From assembly GCA_001179805.1 (NCBI GenBank), contig CWGI01000001.1, positions 248,001 to 312,000 on the forward strand: DNA of 64,000 bases. Reading direction: 5' to 3'. The notes below the pieces were generated by a model. The model searched no databases and was not told the DNA's origin. It was given only the letters and a program-made list of their open reading frames with translations. This document shows positions 59,190 through 64,000 of this stretch, piece after piece (the first letter of the stretch is position 1; each line of letters starts with the position of its first letter). Made by a program: the position numbers and the translations under genes. The stretch comes from Candidatus Hepatoplasma crinochetorum. GTDB lineage: Bacteria > Bacillota_I > Bacilli_A > Mycoplasmatales > Hepatoplasmataceae.

Positions 59190-61355
59190 ATGAATACAGA
59201 AGAAAAATATATTTTTGAAAAATTTAAAGAAATAGATTTAAAAAATCTTAAATTGCTATCTATAAATCCAAGATTTACAGATTTTGGAAATAAAAGTGAA
59301 AATTTTTCAATAGAAAATATTTACTATGAATCTTTTAATAAAGAAACAGAAATTGAAACATTTAATAAAATATTTTCTAGTGAAGAAAATTTAGAAAGTT
59401 CATATGAATTATTTGAAAGTTTAATTGACAACGGATATGATAAATATATCGATAGAATATGAATTATTAAAACAAAATATAATAATAATTATGTTTTAGA
59501 GGGTAATAGAAGAATTCTTTTTTTAAAAATAATTTTTAATGTTAATAATTTAAGAAATTTTTTCTTTGAAAACGAAGAAAAAATTTCTTATGATATTTGT
59601 AAAAATTTTTCAAATCTTGAAGAAAAAAATAAATGTAAAAATAAAAAAAAAAAATTTTTTAAAAAAATTAAAAATAAAATTGAAGAAAATAATTTTGATA
59701 AAAAAAATATTCTTTTGTCAACAAGAATTTTTTTTGAGAAGTGTAATAATGATTTAAATTTAATAGAAAATGAATGTTTTAATTTTGAAAAAACAAAAAA
59801 TAAAATTTTAAAAAATTTAAGAAATAAACATATGGTTCCAAATATCAAAGGAAAAAAAGATTGAAATAGATTATTAGTATTAAAAACTTATTTGGAAATA
59901 TTTAAAATTTACAATAATAAATATGCAAACTATGAGGAAATAATAAGAGAAATATCAAAAGATTATCAAATAGCTTTTAAAAAAGTAAATCAAGATTTAA
60001 GATCATCATTTTGAATTGATAAATTATTAAATAATTTAGATAATGAAAAAAGGGAAAAAATATTATTAAATAAGAATTATAAAATTTCTGCAATTGAAAT
60101 TTCACCCTCTACTTTAAAAATAAAAAATAAAGAAAATAAAATTGAAACATTACAAAAGAAAATAAAATTAAAATTTATATCTATTAATAATATTGAAATA
60201 AAAAATACAAATTGAAATAATCTTGCAAATTTTTTATTTGATAATTTTGAAAATGGTAATTTTACAACAAGAGGATGAAAAAATGAAAATGAAAATTACA
60301 AATTATTAAATTTTTTTGGAATAGAAGAATATAGTTTAAAAAAATCATATTTAAAATATAAGGAAAAAAGAAAAAATAATGAAAAAATTGAAGATGATTT
60401 AAAAAAAGAAGCAACATTATATAAACAAATTGAAGAAAATAAGAAGAAAATAAATCCTCAAAATAATAAATATATATATAAAATTGAAATAAAAAATGAT
60501 ATTTATAATTATATTGATGAATTAAAAAATATACATTATGCTTTACAAAATTTAAAAAAAGTAATAAATTGAATAACTACATATGAATTAACATGAATAC
60601 TAATTCCAAAAGATGAATTTATATTATCAAATTCAAAAAATGAAGAAATATTATATGAAATAATTGGATCATTCGCCGGTTTAAGAATAATTTTTGATTA
60701 CTTAAATCTTTTTATAATTAAAAGAAATGGATTACTTGATAAAAATATTAAAAATGAAATTTTAAAAGTCATTAATTTTATGAAATTAAAATATAAATTT
60801 TTAGATAAAGTTAAAAAATCAAATAGTGATTTTGAAAAATGACAAGAAAATATTTTAGATGAAATAGATAAATTTAATAAGGAAAAATATATTAATATTA
60901 CTTTAAATGAAGAAGAAATTGAAAAAGAAATTTTTTCTTGATTAACAATAGAAGAAAGAATCAAAATAAATTTTAGATTAAGCATTAATCAAGATATATT
61001 ATTTAAAGAAAATATAAATTTAAAAGAAAATTATGATAAATTAACTAAAACATGAAATAAAATAAATGAAATAAATTTTGAAAATGAGATAATTAAAGAT
61101 AATGATTGAAATAAAAAACCTTTAAGAAATTATATTTTACATAACTTTCTTCCTATTTTAGAAAGAATTAAAAATATTGATAATAGAGAATATTTTCAAA
61201 AAATAATAGAATTAGTAAGTAGATTTTTAGATGAATTAAGAGTAATAATAGATTTTATAGAAGACGATATAAATTTTAAAATATCTGAAAGAATAGAAAA
61301 AAATAATAATTTATATAAAAATAAACAAAAACAAAAAAATGATAATTTAGATTAA
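59190..61355 (+). CDS. Large ParB/sulfiredoxin-like N-terminal domain protein
   Basis: This 721-residue protein has I-N-P-R-F near residue 27 and Y-V-L-E-G-N-R-R-I near 100, which together mark a ParB/Srx-like nucleotide-binding or nuclease domain. The remaining ~600 residues are helical, Lys/Asn/Ile-rich and not recognised. The start codon directly follows the stop of the m4C-type methyltransferase gene, so it belongs to that operon. Large ParB-N proteins near methyltransferases occur in phage and defence loci. The activity is unknown. Its stop overlaps the stop of the convergent ATPase gene by 3 bases on the other strand. Confidence 0.68.
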
Positions 61356-62992
61356 TATAAAAGTATATCTAACTGATCTTCATCAAGATTAGAATAATAA
61401 TCTTTAATTATTGAAATTGTTGATTCAATATTATCTAAAAAATCATGTTTATTTGCTATATTTTTAAAATTTTCGTCATTTTCTTTTATTAATATAAATT
61501 GAAATTTTTCATTCAATTTAATATCTTTTTTTAAATTTTTGAATTCTTGTAACCCACTAACTTCATTTGTATAAAAAATTTTTTTGCTTTTATCATTAAT
61601 AAAATTATTTTTAGAATTTGCATTAGCTTCATCTAATGTTAATGAGTCTCTAATTAATTTTTGATTTTCTGATGATATATAATTATCTTCTATATTTTGT
61701 ATTTTTTTTAAAATAGATGAACCAAATTTATCTCTAGTAACATTAATAATATTTTGATTTTTATTAATCATATAAGGCGAATGAGTTGAAAATATAATAT
61801 AAATATTATTACTATTTGAAATAATTTCACTTAAATAAGATAAAAGTTCTGTTTGAAGTTGCAAATATAAATTTTTTTCAGGTTCATCAAAAAGAAAAAT
61901 AAATTTATCATCATTTTTTTTATTTTTGTAAATATTTATTTTTAAAATTATTTGAAAAAAAGCATTAAATCCAGAACTACTATTCTCAGGATCTTTGTGA
62001 TCAATAAAATAATTATTATTTTTATTTGTAAAATCTATTCTAAAAGAATCATTTGTTATTTCAAAAATAAATTCAGCATAAATGGAAAATTTTTTAAAAA
62101 TATTATTTAATTTACTATTAATTACATTTTCTATTGATTTTTTTAAATCTATAGCTTTATTACTATTTAAATTTGTATTATTATAATAATCAGATAATTT
62201 AGATTTTAAATTATATTCCTCATTCGGATCAAAAAAATAAAACATTTCTTGCATTTCATTTTTTGAATTTAAATCAACATTAGATTTTTCAAAATAATCT
62301 CTTAATTTATAAATATGACTAATTTTTCCACTATTAGCGTCTTCTACATATAAAATATTCACATCATTATTAAATATTATTTCTATTAAAAAATAAATAA
62401 CATCAAATATTTTTTTTATATTATCATTGGATTCTTTTTTTAATTTATTTTGAATTTTTGTTTTGTCTTCAATTAATGATAAAAAATTAAAATCATCAGA
62501 TCATTTGGGGAAAAAATCAGTAATATAAGAAAATAAAATTTCTCCTTTTTCTTTAAAGATAAATTTTATTAATTCAAATAAAATTCCTTCTTTTTTTTCT
62601 AAACTGTAATTTACAATATTTGTTACTTTTTTTGTAAATTCTTTATTTTTTAATAAATTATCTATTCCCTTTAAATTTATAGATTTTAGTCTTTCATTTA
62701 TTTGTTTTATTTCTTCTTTGCTAAGATTCATTTTAATAAAAATTTCAGTTTTTAAATCATAAAAATTTTTATATTCACTAGTTATTTTAGTTTCATTAAC
62801 ATTCGGAATATAATTTTCTTCTATTTCAGGATTCTTCATATGATTTATTGCCTTTAAAACATTTGATTTTCCAGCTCCATTCAATCCTATTAAAACATTT
62901 AACTTTTTGTTGTAAAAAGTAATTTCTTGAGGAAGAAGAATAGTTTTAAATCTCTGTATTTTTACATTAATCTTATTTTCGTTATTATTCAT
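61352..62992 (-). CDS. AAA/OLD-like ATPase (SMC/ABC-type ATP-binding fold)
   Basis: This 546-residue protein has Walker A G-L-N-G-A-G-K-S at residues 36-43, an ABC-like signature S-S-G-F-N near 339-343, Walker B F-I-F-L-F-D369-E370-P-E, and the S-T-H-S-P-Y motif after it. This is the layout of AAA15/AAA21-type and OLD-family ATPases that act in phage defence or DNA repair. The C-terminal ~130 residues are too short and diverged for me to assert a TOPRIM nuclease domain. It is transcribed toward the ParB-like gene. Confidence 0.8.
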
Positions 62993-63051
62993 AATTCTAA
63001 TCTTTTAATTATTCTTAAAATATCAGTTAAATTATATATTAAATTTATTTT

Positions 63052-63129
63052 AATTTTCTTAATACTAATTCTAAAAAAATGATTCCTTTTTTCTTAATTT
63101 TAATTTTATTAATTAATATTAAGAAAATT
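63052..63129. repeat. Imperfect 19-bp inverted repeat with a 40-base spacer
   Basis: The arm AATTTTCTTAATACTAATT at 63052-63070 matches the reverse complement of 63111-63129 at 18 of 19 positions. It lies 60 bases upstream of the ATPase start. It may be a terminator-like hairpin, a protein site or a relic of a small mobile element. Confidence 0.5.
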
Positions 63130-63540
63130 ATTTTTAATATATAAAAGATTAAAAATTTATTAGAAATAAGAAAATATCATAAATATATTATTCTTTTTAT
63201 TTTTTATAATGAGTATAGTTTTAATAAGTAGAAAAATTATATAGATATAAATTTTTTGTATAAAAAATTTAAAACAAAATATGATATTAAAAATTTTTCA
63301 AATCCAGAATTCCATAAAATAAAAAAATAATGGAAAATTGAAAAATGATTATTATAATAGAATTTTAAAAATCAAAAAATCTTTTAAAATAATTGCTTTT
63401 TTTAAAGCCCTTAAAAATAGAATTAATATATAAAAAATAAAATATATTATGTATAAATAAATTCAACGATAGTTGATATAAAAGAAAGAAAATAATTAAG
63501 TACTTAGAATCTAATTAAAATAATTCTTATTTAAATTATT

Positions 63541-63558
63541 ATTTCATATATATGAAAT
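63541..63558. promoter_or_regulatory. 18-bp palindrome upstream of the second KAP-like gene
   Basis: ATTTCATATATATGAAAT is a perfect 9+9 palindrome located 36 bases upstream of the -10 box. It may be a regulator site. Confidence 0.4.
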
Positions 63559-63593
63559 CTAAATTATAATATTTAAATTCAATCATATTCTTA

Positions 63594-63599
63594 TATAAT
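63594..63599 (+). promoter_or_regulatory. -10 box of the second KAP-like gene
   Basis: TATAAT lies 24 bases before the ATG at 63623, and AAAGAG serves as a weak ribosome-binding site. Confidence 0.45.
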
Positions 63600-63622
63600 C
63601 TAAAAAAGTAAAGAGTTATTAA

Positions 63623-64000
63623 ATGGAAAATTTTATTGTAAATAAAGGTTATTCAATAAGTTTAATTGTAAAAGAAGATGATGCAGAATTAATTAATGTA
63701 GGAAATGAGTTTATTTCTGAAATAAATAAAGAATATCTTAAATATAAAAATAAATTAAGGCAAGAAATGAAAGAATTTGAAAGATATAGGGAAAATAATA
63801 ATGTATATTTTTCACAAGAAAAAATACTAAAAAAATCTCCTCTTACGATCTTAAATGCCCCTTGAGGAAGCGGAAAAACACATTTTATTGAGAAACTTGC
63901 AAAAAACTTTATTGACCAAAAAATAAACCTTAAGACATTTAAAAATATTATTATTTTAGATGTTTGAAAATATTCTAATTCAAAACATATTCCTGATGAA
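63623..64000 (+). CDS. Second KAP-like P-loop NTPase, partial (runs off the right edge)
   Basis: The visible 126 codons are a paralogue of the NTPase at 54356. It begins M-E-N-F-I-V-N-K-G-Y-S-I-S-L-I-V-K-E-D-D, has an acidic/basic helix, then S-P-L-T-I-L-N-A-P-W-G-S-G-K-T-H-F-I-E and I-I-I-L-D-V-W-K-Y-S-N-S-K. Walker A sits at about residues 78-85. The two copies flank the RM/ParB/ATPase genes in the same orientation. The frame remains open with TGA as Trp to the end of the window. Confidence 0.8.

Larger units (their letters stand above)
62993..63622. other. Gene-free AT-rich spacer between the ATPase and the second KAP-like gene
   Basis: I see no credible gene in either strand here. It holds an inverted repeat (63052-63129), an 18-bp palindrome (63541-63558), and a -10 box for the following gene (63594-63599). 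Confidence 0.6.

Overview
The window comes from an AT-rich mollicute-type bacterium that reads UGA as tryptophan. Nearly every conserved gene has in-frame TGA codons where its family carries Trp. One example is the P-loop NTPase at 54356, whose Walker A motif A-P-W-G-S-G-K-T has W encoded by TGA at 54608. Reading TGA as Trp joins many short open frames into full-length genes. The genus cannot be fixed from the sequence alone. Housekeeping genes, tRNAs with encoded CCA, and a small set of glycolytic and translation genes suggest a reduced, fermentative, host-associated genome.

Layout. 1-1683: a membrane-anchored extracellular protein running off the left edge. 1844-9012: glucose-6-phosphate isomerase, an ABC-2 exporter operon, four tRNAs (Tyr, Gln, Lys, Leu), a small membrane protein with a voltage-gated-type K+ channel, and an HNH nuclease. 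9124-13304: unknown small genes, then a HinfI-like type II restriction-modification (RM) system with a HEPN-like neighbour. 13431-26815: a long leftward block, cysS-rlmB-sigH-like-rpmG-secE-nusG-rplK-rplA-rplJ-rplL-rpoB-rpoC, in the same order as the Bacillus sigH locus. 26838-27340: two tandem, nearly identical structured RNA units with their own promoters and terminators, between a DUF3800 gene and cysS, with tRNA-Cys close by. 28340-47361: tuf, trmB, uvrA, uvrB, metK, hinT, pyk, pfkA, eno, rpmE, fba, rpoE, argS, an HD hydrolase and gltX, all leftward. 48751-51736: an operon of a membrane protein, LacA, LacB and a ROK sugar kinase. 51930-52833: a TIR-like protein plus a RipA-family membrane protein, bracketed by a 23-bp direct repeat. 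53022-53879: a second class II aldolase. 53899-64000: an extremely A-rich accessory island with a KAP-like NTPase, a type II RM system (two methyltransferases and one nuclease), a 721-residue ParB-like protein, a convergent AAA/OLD-like ATPase, and the start of a second KAP-like copy.

How the parts work together. Pgi, PfkA, Fba, Eno and Pyk supply much of glycolysis. LacA and LacB together with the second aldolase could feed galactose 6-phosphate through tagatose phosphates into the same route. The rpmG-to-rpoC block gives secretion, elongation control and RNA polymerase. Two RM systems, the TIR/RipA pair, the DUF3800 gene, the HEPN-like gene and the ATPase/ParB island make an unusually large set of defence-like genes for such a small-genome type.

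The best candidates for something undescribed are the tandem structured RNAs upstream of cysS, the flanked TIR/RipA cassette, and the KAP/RM/ParB/AAA island. No rRNA genes, CRISPR arrays or recognisable transposases were seen.
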